64,000 nucleotides of DNA, taken from the NCBI RefSeq assembly GCF_007991615.1, contig NZ_BJYR01000007.1, positions 186,001 to 250,000 on the forward strand, in the 5' to 3' direction. Position numbers and translations under genes: made by a program. Source of the stretch: Novosphingobium sediminis (GTDB lineage Bacteria; Pseudomonadota; Alphaproteobacteria; Sphingomonadales; Sphingomonadaceae). Numbering within the stretch: position 1 is the first letter of the stretch; each line of letters begins with the position of its first letter. Below, one piece after another: positions 55,013 through 63,715 of the stretch. The notes under the pieces are model-generated. The model was not told the DNA's origin and made no database searches. It saw only the letters and a list, made by a program, of their open reading frames with translations.

Positions 55013-56323
55013 TCAGGCTGCTTTCTTCATGGCCGAAATATCGGTGAGCACCGACTTGGGGAATTCTTCGCCGAGGGGCAGGCCATACGAGGGCATGTAT
55101 TGCACGAAGAGGCCCGCACGCAGGCCGATCCGCGTGTTGACGAAGCCGACCGTGCCCGCCGCGCCCGACCAGCCGTAAGTGCCTGCATCAGCGCCAAGCC
55201 CGACGCGCCCGCCCGCGCCGAAGCCGGAATCCGCGATCCACGTGCCGGTGCGGTCAACGGTCGCGGGGAGGAGATTGCTGGTGCCGAGGCGGACCGCGGC
55301 TTCGCTCATCACGCGGGTGCCGCCGATCATGCCGCCGCCCGCGAGCATCATCAGGAAGCGGTCGTAATCGCGCGGGCTGCTGACAAGGCCAGCGCCGCCG
55401 AAGGGAAATGCCGGCGGATCGAGATAGGCCGAGGTGGCAGCGGGATCGAGCGGATCGGCCTTGCCATCGTGGAGGTAGTAGTTGGTGGTGAGGCGCGACA
55501 CTTGCGCGGGGCTGACCTGCCAGCCGGTGCTCGCCATGCCGCTGGGGCCGAAAATGCGCTCGGCAAGGAAGGCGTCGAAGCTCTTGCCCGAGATAACCTC
55601 GATCAGCCGGCCGACGAGATCGAGGCTGACCGAATAGCTGAACTTCGTGCCCGGTTCGTAGACCAGCGGCATTTCGGCGAGCTTGTCGGCAAATTCGGCG
55701 AGAGTGGGCACGGTGTTGACCTTGCCCAGCACCGGGATCGGCAGGCGGCTGACGCGCGCGGGGACGAGGCCTGCCGCCTCGTAGGCATCCTTGATCGGGC
55801 CCTTCTGGATGATCGTGTAGCCAAGCCCTGCGGTGTGGGTGAGGAGATGGCGCAGCGTGATCGCGGTTTGCGCCGGCTTCAGTTCGCTGATCGAGCCATC
55901 CGGCGTCACCTGCACCTGCATCTGCGCAAACTTGGGCAGGAAATCGCTGATCGGCTGATCGAGCCCGATCTTGCCTTCGTCCACCAGGATCATCGCCGCC
56001 ATGCCGGTCACGGGCTTGGTCATCGAATAGATGCGGTAGAGGCTATCGAGATCGACCGGCACATCGGAATCGAACGCCAGCGTGCCGCGCGCGATCTGGG
56101 CCGGGGCTTCGCTGCCCCAGCCGAGCGCGGCGACAGCTCCGGCGAGTTTGCCGGACGCGACGTATTCGTAAACGAGGTTGGTGACGGTGGGGTAGATCTG
56201 CTCGGCGGCAGGTTGGGCCAGCAGCCGCCCCGGCAGGAGCGACGATCCGGCGAGGCTCGCACCGAGCCAGCCCGCAGACCGCAGCAAGGAGCGCCGGGAA
56301 AGCAGAAGTGTCTGATCTTGCAT
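55013..56323 (-). CDS. Tat-exported class C beta-lactamase-like serine hydrolase
   Basis: A 436-residue serine hydrolase of the beta-lactamase/EstB/D-aminopeptidase group. A Tat-type signal (LSRRSLLRSAGWLGASLAG) points to the periplasm. The SxxK motif is in RIYSMTKPVTGMAA; the second motif is YSVS, in place of the class C YxN; a C-terminal KTG equivalent is not clear. HLLTHTAGLGY is typical of esterase-like members. It is more probably an esterase or peptidase than a true beta-lactamase. It is five bases upstream of nudC's end of the same-strand series. Confidence 0.88.
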   Translation of the reverse strand: MQDQTLLLSRRSLLRSAGWLGASLAGSSLLPGRLLAQPAAEQIYPTVTNLVYEYVASGKLAGAVAALGWGSEAPAQIARGTLAFDSDVPVDLDSLYRIYSMTKPVTGMAAMILVDEGKIGLDQPISDFLPKFAQMQVQVTPDGSISELKPAQTAITLRHLLTHTAGLGYTIIQKGPIKDAYEAAGLVPARVSRLPIPVLGKVNTVPTLAEFADKLAEMPLVYEPGTKFSYSVSLDLVGRLIEVISGKSFDAFLAERIFGPSGMASTGWQVSPAQVSRLTTNYYLHDGKADPLDPAATSAYLDPPAFPFGGAGLVSSPRDYDRFLMMLAGGGMIGGTRVMSEAAVRLGTSNLLPATVDRTGTWIADSGFGAGGRVGLGADAGTYGWSGAAGTVGFVNTRIGLRAGLFVQYMPSYGLPLGEEFPKSVLTDISAMKKAA

Positions 56324-56326
56324 GAT

Positions 56327-57400
56327 CTACCTGTGAGCAAGCGCCAGGCGCGCGGCCTTGGCAAAAACAGTGGGCAGCCCCGCCGCCTCGATTGCGTCGA
56401 CCGGCCAGAACTCTCCCACAGGCAGAGTAGCGCAATCGGCGCCGGGGCAAAGCATCAATTGCAATTCGAGATCGAAATGCGTGAAACCATGCCGGACAAC
56501 CCCGGCGCTGCGCCATTCACCCGTGACGGGGGGAGTGCGGTGGCCGTCTGCACGCGCCGACCAGCCATCATCCGGCAGCGCCCGCATCCCGCCGAGCATG
56601 CCCTTGCCCTCACGCTGGACGAGGAGCACCGCGCCGTCCTGCTCGATCCAGAAGGCAGTGCCGGAGCGGGTCGGCTTGGCCTTTTTCGCGGCCTTGACCG
56701 GATAGGCCTCTGCCGTGCCCGCCACGCGGGCAGCGCAAGCATCGGCGAGCGGGCAGAGCAGGCAGCGCGGGGACTTCACCGTGCAGATCGACGAACCGAG
56801 GTCCATCATCGCCTGTGCGAAATCACCGGCGCGGGCATCCGGGGTGATGGTGTCCGTCTCCGCGCGGATGGCGGTGCGTCCGCCCGGCAGCGGTTCGCCG
56901 ATGGCGAAGAGGCGGGATACCACGCGCTCGACATTGGCATCGACGACGACGGCGCGCTGCCCGAAGGCGATCGCGGCGACGGCGGCAGCGGTGTAGGCGC
57001 CCAGCCCCGGCAGTTCGCGCAGAGCCGCTTCGGTCTGCGGAAAACCGCCCCGCCGCGCCACTTCGCGGGCGCAGGCAAGGAGGTTTCGCGCGCGGGCATA
57101 GTAGCCGAGCCCGGCCCACGCCGCCATGACATCGGCGTCTGCCGCGGCGGCCAGCGCATCCACCGTCGGCCAAAGCTCGAGAAACTTGGCGTAGTAGGCG
57201 CGCACCGCTGCAACGGTGGTCTGCTGGAGCATGACTTCCGAGAGCCACACGCGGTAAGGATCGGGCGCAGGCTCACCCGGCAAGGCGCGCCACGGCAGGC
57301 GCCGTGCATTGACATCGTACCAGGCCAAAAGCGCTTCTGGCAAAGCGGCTGCGACGCCGCCGCCATCCCCGATCTGAACCTTCTCGCCACTGGCTTGCAT
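56327..57400 (-). CDS. mutY: A/G-specific adenine DNA glycosylase MutY
   Basis: MutY removes adenine mispaired with 8-oxoguanine. The 357-residue protein has WLSEVMLQQTTVAAV (catalytic Glu), the helix-hairpin-helix ELPGLGAYTAAAVAAIAFG, the catalytic Asp in AVVVDANVERV, and the 4Fe-4S ligands in CTVKSPRCLLCPLADAC. A C-terminal Nudix-like domain (about 225-355) recognises 8-oxoG. The ATG at 57400 gives a 15-base gap to the divergent dciA gene. Confidence 0.95.
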   Translation of the reverse strand: MQASGEKVQIGDGGGVAAALPEALLAWYDVNARRLPWRALPGEPAPDPYRVWLSEVMLQQTTVAAVRAYYAKFLELWPTVDALAAAADADVMAAWAGLGYYARARNLLACAREVARRGGFPQTEAALRELPGLGAYTAAAVAAIAFGQRAVVVDANVERVVSRLFAIGEPLPGGRTAIRAETDTITPDARAGDFAQAMMDLGSSICTVKSPRCLLCPLADACAARVAGTAEAYPVKAAKKAKPTRSGTAFWIEQDGAVLLVQREGKGMLGGMRALPDDGWSARADGHRTPPVTGEWRSAGVVRHGFTHFDLELQLMLCPGADCATLPVGEFWPVDAIEAAGLPTVFAKAARLALAHR

Positions 57401-57414
57401 GGCGCGGCTATGGC

Positions 57415-57987
57415 ATGGCGGCGCAGACAATGGAACGTGAACCACCCGCCCCTCCCAAAAGCACCAAGCCGGCAGCCGGAGCGCGCACGTACGAGCGCCC
57501 GCGCGGCGGTGAGGCGCGCGCGATCGCCGATCTGATGCCCGCCATCGGGCGCACCGCGTTTCGCCGTTTCGGCTTTGTGCAGAGCTCGGTCGTCTCCCGC
57601 TGGGGCGAGATCGTTGGCGCTGCCCATGCCCGCCACTGCGCGCCCGAATCGATCCGGTTTGCTCCCGGTGAGAAATCGGAGGGCATTCTCCAGTTGGTCG
57701 TCACCCCGGCCCACGCCCCGCTGATCCAGCATGTGATCCCGGAAATCATCGACCGGGTGAACCAGTTCTTCGGCTACCGCGCCGTCGCGCGGGTGAAGCT
57801 GCGGCAAGGCGCCGTTCAGCCGCCCGCCTCCAGTGATACGCAGCGTCCGCTCCGCACGGCACCGCCCTCGCTCAAGCCGATTCCGATGGAACTTGGCGAA
57901 AGCCTGCGCGATATCGGCGATCCGGAGCTGCGCACGGTGCTGGAATCGCTGGCGCGCAGCCTTGGTGATGCGAATGGGGCGAAGTGA
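57415..57987 (+). CDS. DciA-like protein (DUF721)
   Basis: A 190-residue DUF721 protein. DciA is the ancestral loader of the replicative helicase DnaB in bacteria without DnaC. The core is PAIGRTAFRRFGFVQSSVVSRWGEIVG ... GILQLVVTPAHAPLIQHVIPEIIDRVNQFFGYRAVARVKLRQG (residues 42-130). A Pro-rich tail and an amphipathic ELGESLRDIGDPELRTVLESLARSL segment follow. Divergent from mutY, upstream of two DsbA-like genes and smc; this order is common in sphingomonads. Confidence 0.88.
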   Translation: MAAQTMEREPPAPPKSTKPAAGARTYERPRGGEARAIADLMPAIGRTAFRRFGFVQSSVVSRWGEIVGAAHARHCAPESIRFAPGEKSEGILQLVVTPAHAPLIQHVIPEIIDRVNQFFGYRAVARVKLRQGAVQPPASSDTQRPLRTAPPSLKPIPMELGESLRDIGDPELRTVLESLARSLGDANGAK

Positions 57988-58006
57988 ACAGGAAGCAAGA
58001 CTGACG

Positions 58007-58735
58007 ATGCGCAAGATGATGAAGATTGTGGGCCTGTTTCTCGCGGCCTTCTGCGGCGCGGCGCTGCTGACCGCGGCCAGCAAGCCCGCTCCGAAGCCTG
58101 CGCTGCCGCCTGCGGCCAAGGTCAACTGGAACAATGTCGTTTCGCGCACCCCGCTCGACAGTCACCTGCTCGGCAATCCCGATGCGCCGGTGAAGCTGGT
58201 CGAATACATCAGCTACACCTGCCCGCATTGCGCGCATTTCGAGCAGGAATCCGATGTTCAGTTGCGCGTCGGCTTCATCTCCTCGGGCAAGGGCTCGATC
58301 GAAGTACGCAGCTATGTGCGCGACGGGATCGACCTGACCGTGGCGCTGCTCACCCACTGCGGCCCGCCGTCCAAGTTCTTTGCCAACCACAGCACCTTCC
58401 TGCGCCACCAGACGACGTGGATGGCCCCGCTTGCCAGCCTGACCGACGGCCAGAAGGCGCGCTGGTCGAACCCCGATTTTGCCTCACGCACCCGCGCAAT
58501 CGCCGCTGACCTCGGGCTCTATTCGCTGATGGAAGCGCGCGGCTATGATCGGCCGCAGGTTGATCGCTGCCTTGCGGACAAGCCCCTGGCCGAACGCCTC
58601 GCCCAGCACACCAAGGACGCGACCGAGAAGGACTTCGTGAACGGCACGCCGAGCTTCCTGCTCAATGGCGTTCCGCTGAGCGGAACCTATTCGTGGGCCG
58701 CGCTCAAGCCGCAGATCGAGGCGCGGCTGCGCTGA
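58007..58735 (+). CDS. Periplasmic DsbA-like thiol-disulfide protein 1
   Basis: A 242-residue DsbA-family protein with an N-terminal signal (MMKIVGLFLAAFCGAALLTA) and a thioredoxin-like domain. The CPHC active site is in EYISYTCPHCAHFEQES, with cis-Pro in NGTPSFLLNG. There is a helical insertion of about 95 residues. The ATG at 58007 is used; 58016 and 58019 are close alternatives. It lies 19 bases after dciA and 121 bases before a paralog. Confidence 0.9.
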   Translation: MRKMMKIVGLFLAAFCGAALLTAASKPAPKPALPPAAKVNWNNVVSRTPLDSHLLGNPDAPVKLVEYISYTCPHCAHFEQESDVQLRVGFISSGKGSIEVRSYVRDGIDLTVALLTHCGPPSKFFANHSTFLRHQTTWMAPLASLTDGQKARWSNPDFASRTRAIAADLGLYSLMEARGYDRPQVDRCLADKPLAERLAQHTKDATEKDFVNGTPSFLLNGVPLSGTYSWAALKPQIEARLR

Positions 58736-58856
58736 GGCCCCGATAAACCGGCCAATAATCCCCGGGCCGCTTGATCGCGGCCCTTCATTCCCGCCAGCCA
58801 ATCGGCTAGCACTTGCCTGCCTTTTGTCTTTCATGAGCGAAGCGAATCCAGATCCC

Positions 58857-59624
58857 ATGCAGACCAAGCTTTTCACGCCCGGCCGCCTTCTCCTCGCGCT
58901 GATCGCGCTGCCGATGGCCCTCGGCCTCGCCGCCTGCGGCAAGAAGGACGATGCCGGTGCCGGCGCTGCCGCCGTAGCGGGCGCGCCGCTCAATGCCGTG
59001 CCGCCGCCAGCGGGCAAGGCGTGGAGCGATGTCGTATCGGTTACGCCCGAGGGCGGCTTCGTGATGGGCAACCCCAATGCGCCGATCAAGGTGATCGAGT
59101 TTGCCTCGCTCACCTGCCCGCACTGCGCAGAGTTCGAGGAAAAGGGATTCCCGCACCTGCGCGACGATTATGTCGCCAAGGGCACGGTCAGCCTCGAATT
59201 CCGCAACTTCGTGCGCGATCCCTATGACACCACCATGGCGATGCTGACCCGGTGCGGTACGCCGGACAGCTTCTTCGCGCTGACCGAGCAGGTCTACTCG
59301 AACCAGAAGGCGATCTTCGACCAGCTCCAGCCGATCGGTGCACAACTGCAGGCCGCGAACCTGCCGCCGGACCAGATTTTCAAGGCCATCGGCGAGCGCG
59401 GCGGGCTGATCGATTTCTTCGCCGCGCGCGGCATTGCCAAGGATCAGGCGGCACAGTGCCTCGCCAAGTCCGAAACCGCGACCAAGCTGGCCAACGATAC
59501 GCAGAAGGCCACCGACACCTACAACGTGACCGGCACGCCGACCTTCATCATCAACGGCAAGAATGTCGAGGTTGCCACGTGGGACGCGCTCGAACCGATC
59601 CTGAAGCAGGCCGGCGCGCGTTGA
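58857..59624 (+). CDS. Periplasmic DsbA-like thiol-disulfide lipoprotein 2
   Basis: A 255-residue DsbA-family lipoprotein. The lipobox is in MALGLAACG; the mature part has FVMGNPNAPIKVIEFASLTCPHCAEF, the GERGGLIDFFAARGIAKDQ helical region, and the cis-Pro in VTGTPTFIINGKN. The start is uncertain: 58857 gives a normal lipoprotein signal; 58833 and 58824 are open. It shares the CPHC site with the previous gene but only partial similarity elsewhere, so the two may serve different partners. Confidence 0.92.
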   Translation: MQTKLFTPGRLLLALIALPMALGLAACGKKDDAGAGAAAVAGAPLNAVPPPAGKAWSDVVSVTPEGGFVMGNPNAPIKVIEFASLTCPHCAEFEEKGFPHLRDDYVAKGTVSLEFRNFVRDPYDTTMAMLTRCGTPDSFFALTEQVYSNQKAIFDQLQPIGAQLQAANLPPDQIFKAIGERGGLIDFFAARGIAKDQAAQCLAKSETATKLANDTQKATDTYNVTGTPTFIINGKNVEVATWDALEPILKQAGAR

Positions 59625-59668
59625 TCGGGGCACGCTGACCAGAGCCATGCGACGCGGGGGCGGATAGC

Positions 59669-62600
59669 ATGGCCGAACGGGTGCCGATGCAGTTCACGCG
59701 GCTGAAGCTCTCCGGATTCAAGAGCTTCGTCGAACCCGCCGAATTGCGCATCGAGCCGGGACTGACCGGCGTGGTCGGCCCCAACGGTTGCGGCAAGTCC
59801 AACCTGCTTGAAGCCATCCGCTGGGTCATGGGCGAAGGCTCGGCCCGAAGCATGCGCGGCGGCGGCATGGAAGACGTGATCTTCGCCGGCACCGCAAGCC
59901 GCCCCGCGCGCGACTTTGCCGAAGTGATGCTCTCCGCCGAGACGGACCCGAGCGGCCCGTTCGGAGGCGAGCTCGAAGTTGTCCGCCGGATCGAGCGCGG
60001 CGCGGGCAGCGCCTACCGCGTCAACGGGCGTGACGTGCGCGCGAAGGACGTCGCGCTGGTCTTCGCCGATGCCGCCACCGGCGCCCACAGCCCCGCGCTG
60101 GTCAGCCAGGGGCGCATTGCCGCAGTGATCGCTGCCCGCCCGGCGGAGCGCCGCGCGATGCTGGAGGAAGCGGCCGGGATCGCCGGGCTCCACGTGCGCC
60201 GCAAGGACGCCGAGACCAAGCTGCGCGCGACCGAGACCAACCTTTCCCGGCTCGACGACCTCATCGTCACGCTTGAAGCGCAAGTCGGCACCTTGCGGCG
60301 GCAGGCCCGTGCGGCGGAACGCTACAAGCAGCTGAGCGAGCGCATTCGCGTGGCCGAGGCACGGCTGATCTTCGCGCGCTGGCGCGATGCCGCCGCCGCC
60401 GCCGAAGCCGCCCGCGCCGCGGCAGCTCGCGCCGAAGAAGCCGTTGCCGCCGCACAAGGCTCTGCCCGCACCGCGCAGGAAACGCAGCACTCCGCCGCCG
60501 CCGCGCAAAGCGCCGCGCGCGATGCGCTGTTTGATCGCCGGCAGGACGCCGCCGCGCAGGGCCAGCGCATCGCCGCGCTCACCGCGCAGGCTGAGGCGGC
60601 AGCCCAGCGCCTTGCAGATATCGATCGCCAGATCCGCCGGATCGAGGACGAGCGCCGCGAGGCCGACCGGCTGACCACGGACGCCGCGACCGCGCTGACC
60701 CGGCTTGAGGCTGATCTGGCCACTGCCGAAGCTGCACTTGCCGCGCAGACGGCGGAGGGGCCCGCGCTCAAGTCCGCCGAAGCTGCCGCAGAGCAGGCTG
60801 CGCGCGCCGCCGAACTGGCGCTCGCCGCGATGGTGGCCGAACAGGCCGGGATCGAGGCGGAATGGCGCGTCGCGGAGGCGGCATTGACCGCTGCCCGCCA
60901 GCGGCTGTCGCGGCTTGATGGCGAGGATGCGCGGCTGACGGCCACCCGGCGTGCGCTGGAGGCCGAACCTGACCCGGCGCTCGCCATGGCCGCTGCCGAG
61001 GCGCGCCGCGCCGAAGCCGCTGCAACACTCGCCGAAGTGGGCGCGGCGCGCGAACGCCTGACTGCCGAGCGCGAGCGCCTGACTGCGGCGCGCGAAAGCC
61101 TTGCCGACGCGCGCGAAGCCGCATCCTCCGAACTTGCCGCAGCACGCGCCGATCTCGTCGGGATTGAACGCGAATGTTCGGCGCTTGCCCGCGACAAGGC
61201 CGCGCGCGAAGCGGCTGCGGCGCGCACCGGCAAGGGCCCCAGCGCGCTGGGCGCCGCCCGTGCCGCACCGGGTTATGAGCGCGCGCTGGCCGCCGTACTC
61301 GGCCGCGATGCCGCAGCCCCGCTGGGCGCAGCGCCTGCCGGAGACGGCCGCTTCTGGACCGGCGCCGAAGCGCCTGCCGCCCGTGCGGACGCGCTGCTCC
61401 ACCATGTAACCCGCTGCCCGCCGGAGCTCGCCGCCCGCCTCGCACTCGTGCGCGTTGCGGATGAAGACCGGGGCGAAGCGCTGGCTCCGGGCGAGTGGCT
61501 GGTCACCCGAGAAGGGCACCTCCGCCGCTGGGACGGCTTCATCGCGCGCGGCGAGGGCGGCGCAGAGGCAGCCATCCTCGCCGCCGAGAACCGCCTGTCC
61601 GAACTGGAAGCCGCGCTGCCCGAACGCCGCAAGGCTGCCGAAGCCGCCGAGGCCGCGAGCAGCGCCGCACAAGCCGAACTGGCGCAGGCTCAGGCCGGAA
61701 TCGCGCGGGTTCAGGGCGAGCTTGCCGCCAGCGAGCGCGCTCTTGCCGCTGCTGCTGATGCGGAACGCAGTGCGCTCCGCGCGCTCGATCAGGCCGAAGC
61801 GGCGCGCGCCCGGATCGCCGCACGCCGCGCCGAGATCGACCGCACGGCTGCGGATCTGGCAAGCCAGCGCCAGTCTGCCGAAGCCGATCTTGCCGAGGCC
61901 GAGACCCGCCGCGCCGCGCTGCCCGATCCCGCTGCCGGACGCACCGCGGTCGAGGCTGAGCGCCAGAAGAACGACCGCGCCCGTTCCGCCTACCAATCCG
62001 CGATGGCTGCCGTCGCCTCGCACGGGCAGGCGCTTGCGGTGGGCAAGGAGCGGCTCGTGGCCCTGCGCGGCGATATTCGCGGCTGGCAGGCCCGCGCCGG
62101 GGATGCTGCCCGCCGGCTTGCCGCCATGGCCGGGCAGGCCGAAGACCTTGCTGAAGAGCGCAATGTGGTCGCCGCCAAGCCCCCTGCCCTCGCCCGCGAT
62201 CTCGAAGAGGCCGAGGCCCTGCGCACGCGCTATGCCGCCGCGCTGGCGGAGGCCGAGGCGACGCTGGCCCGCACCGAAAGCGAGGCGCGCAGCGCCGAAA
62301 CCGCGCTTGCGGCGGCCAACGAAGCGCTCGCCAGCGCCCGCGAGGCCCGCGCCGCTCTGGGCGCCAAAGCGGAGAACGAAGACCAGCGCCGTCAGGAAAT
62401 GGCCGGGATTGCGGGCGAGCGCTTCCAGTGCCCGCCGCCGCTGCTGCCCGAGCGGATCGGCTTTCCCGGCAGCGACGTTTCCGCCGCGCCCGAGGAATCC
62501 GCGGCACATGACCGCCTGATCGCCGAGCGCGAGCGCCTTGGCCCGGTGAACCTCGTTGCCGCGACCGAACTGACGGAAGCCGAAGCCCAGCACACCGCCG

Positions 62601-63169
62601 TCGTCACCGAGCAGGCTGAACTGACCGAAGCGGTCAACCGCCTGCGCGGCTCGATCGGTGCGCTCAACCGCGAAGGGCGCGAACGCCTGCGCGCGGCCTT
62701 CGAGGCAGTCGATGCGCACTTCCGCCGCCTGTTCGCGCGGCTGTTCGGCGGCGGCGAGGCGCATCTGGCGCTGGTCGACAGCGACGATCCGCTGGAGGCA
62801 GGCCTTGAAATCTTTGCCCAGCCGCCGGGCAAGCGACTGCAGTCGCTCACGCTGCTATCCGGCGGCGAGCAGGCGCTGACCGCCGTCGCGCTGATCTTCG
62901 CGCTGTTCCTCACCAACCCCGCGCCGATCTGCGTGCTCGACGAAGTCGACGCGCCGCTGGATGACGCGAATATCGAACGCTTCTGCGACCTGCTCGATGC
63001 CATGGCCGCAGAAACCACCACGCGCTACCTGATCGTGACCCACAACGCCGTGACGATGAGCCGGATGCACCGCCTGTTCGGTGTGACGATGGTGGAGCGC
63101 GGCATCTCGCGCCTCGTCAGCGTCGATCTTGGCGGAGCGGAAAGCCTGCTGGCGAGTGCCGGGACTTAA
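59669..63169 (+). CDS. smc: Chromosome segregation ATPase SMC
   Basis: The core of the SMC-ScpAB condensin. The 1166-residue protein has the Walker A motif GVVGPNGCGKSNLLEAIRWVMG (residues 35-56), two long Ala/Arg/Glu-rich coiled coils (about 165-510 and 640-930), a hinge at about 520-640, and the signature SLTLLSGGEQALTAVALIF and Walker B ICVLDEVDAPLDDAN near the C-terminus. The ATG at 59669 has GGCGG upstream; 59687 (MQFTRLKLSGFKSF) is the family-typical alternative. It overlaps the convergent soxR stop by four bases. Confidence 0.95.
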   Translation: MAERVPMQFTRLKLSGFKSFVEPAELRIEPGLTGVVGPNGCGKSNLLEAIRWVMGEGSARSMRGGGMEDVIFAGTASRPARDFAEVMLSAETDPSGPFGGELEVVRRIERGAGSAYRVNGRDVRAKDVALVFADAATGAHSPALVSQGRIAAVIAARPAERRAMLEEAAGIAGLHVRRKDAETKLRATETNLSRLDDLIVTLEAQVGTLRRQARAAERYKQLSERIRVAEARLIFARWRDAAAAAEAARAAAARAEEAVAAAQGSARTAQETQHSAAAAQSAARDALFDRRQDAAAQGQRIAALTAQAEAAAQRLADIDRQIRRIEDERREADRLTTDAATALTRLEADLATAEAALAAQTAEGPALKSAEAAAEQAARAAELALAAMVAEQAGIEAEWRVAEAALTAARQRLSRLDGEDARLTATRRALEAEPDPALAMAAAEARRAEAAATLAEVGAARERLTAERERLTAARESLADAREAASSELAAARADLVGIERECSALARDKAAREAAAARTGKGPSALGAARAAPGYERALAAVLGRDAAAPLGAAPAGDGRFWTGAEAPAARADALLHHVTRCPPELAARLALVRVADEDRGEALAPGEWLVTREGHLRRWDGFIARGEGGAEAAILAAENRLSELEAALPERRKAAEAAEAASSAAQAELAQAQAGIARVQGELAASERALAAAADAERSALRALDQAEAARARIAARRAEIDRTAADLASQRQSAEADLAEAETRRAALPDPAAGRTAVEAERQKNDRARSAYQSAMAAVASHGQALAVGKERLVALRGDIRGWQARAGDAARRLAAMAGQAEDLAEERNVVAAKPPALARDLEEAEALRTRYAAALAEAEATLARTESEARSAETALAAANEALASAREARAALGAKAENEDQRRQEMAGIAGERFQCPPPLLPERIGFPGSDVSAAPEESAAHDRLIAERERLGPVNLVAATELTEAEAQHTAVVTEQAELTEAVNRLRGSIGALNREGRERLRAAFEAVDAHFRRLFARLFGGGEAHLALVDSDDPLEAGLEIFAQPPGKRLQSLTLLSGGEQALTAVALIFALFLTNPAPICVLDEVDAPLDDANIERFCDLLDAMAAETTTRYLIVTHNAVTMSRMHRLFGVTMVERGISRLVSVDLGGAESLLASAGT

Positions 63170-63624
63170 TCCAGCACGAAGCGCGGTCCCGGCCCTGCCG
63201 CGCTGGCGCGGTCTTCCTTGTTGTAGAGCTGGCAGCGATCAAGGCTGAGGCAGCCGCAGCCGATGCATTCGTCGAGCTTGTTGCGCGTGCGGGTGAGGAG
63301 CTGGATGCGGCTATCGATCTCGCTGCGCAGCGACCGGCTGATGCGCTGCCAATCCAGCACTGTCGGCGTGCGGCCGTGTGGCAGCGAAGCCATCTCGCGC
63401 TCGATCTCGGTGAGCCCGAGGCCAAGCCGCTGCGCAATCAGGATGAAGCTGAGGCGGCGGATGTCAGAGCGCAGGAAGCGGCGCTGGTTGCCGCCGGTGC
63501 GGATCGAGGCAATCAGGCCGCGCTCCTCGTAGTAGCGGATGGCGGAGACGGCGAGCCCGGTGCGCTGCGCGAGCACCCCGATAGGCACCAGATCGTTGCG
63601 GCCCTTGGCCGGTTTGGCAAGCAT
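63166..63624 (-). CDS. soxR: Redox-sensitive transcriptional activator SoxR
   Basis: A 152-residue MerR-family regulator with a 2Fe-2S cluster. The HTH is VPIGVLAQRTGLAVSAIRYYEERGLI, then the dimerisation helix, and the cluster Cys set CIGCGCLSLDRC (C-x2-C-x-C-x5-C). It is activated by redox-cycling compounds. It is divergent from a VOC gene whose promoter carries a SoxR box, which gives a direct target. Confidence 0.95.
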   Translation of the reverse strand: MLAKPAKGRNDLVPIGVLAQRTGLAVSAIRYYEERGLIASIRTGGNQRRFLRSDIRRLSFILIAQRLGLGLTEIEREMASLPHGRTPTVLDWQRISRSLRSEIDSRIQLLTRTRNKLDECIGCGCLSLDRCQLYNKEDRASAAGPGPRFVLD

Positions 63625-63646
63625 CGCGAATCCTTGAAAGAATCCC

Positions 63647-63677
63647 TTGACCTCAAGTCAGCTTGAGGTTGCATAAG
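63647..63677 (+). promoter_or_regulatory. SoxR-box promoter of the VOC gene
   Basis: CCTCAAGTCAGCTTGAGG (63651-63668) is a palindrome differing from the E. coli SoxR box only in the central bases. It overlaps a -35 TTGACC (63647-63652). A -10-like CATAAG begins at 63672 after a 19 bp spacer, the elongated spacing that MerR-family activators require. Confidence 0.85.
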
Positions 63678-63715
63678 GCATAGCGCGTCAACATTCCAGA
63701 ACGGAGTCATCCAGA

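Noticed and set aside
55013..56323. Calling this gene an antibiotic-resistance beta-lactamase
   Set aside because: The YxN motif of class C enzymes is YSVS here and no clear KTG is seen, so an esterase or peptidase role is more likely.
55100..57535. An 811-codon open frame antisense to the serine hydrolase and mutY
   Set aside because: Both opposite genes have catalytic motifs; the frame is a shadow.
59519..62764. A 1081-codon open frame antisense to smc
   Set aside because: smc is certain from its ATPase motifs; the antisense translation is Gly/Ala/Arg-rich with no family features.
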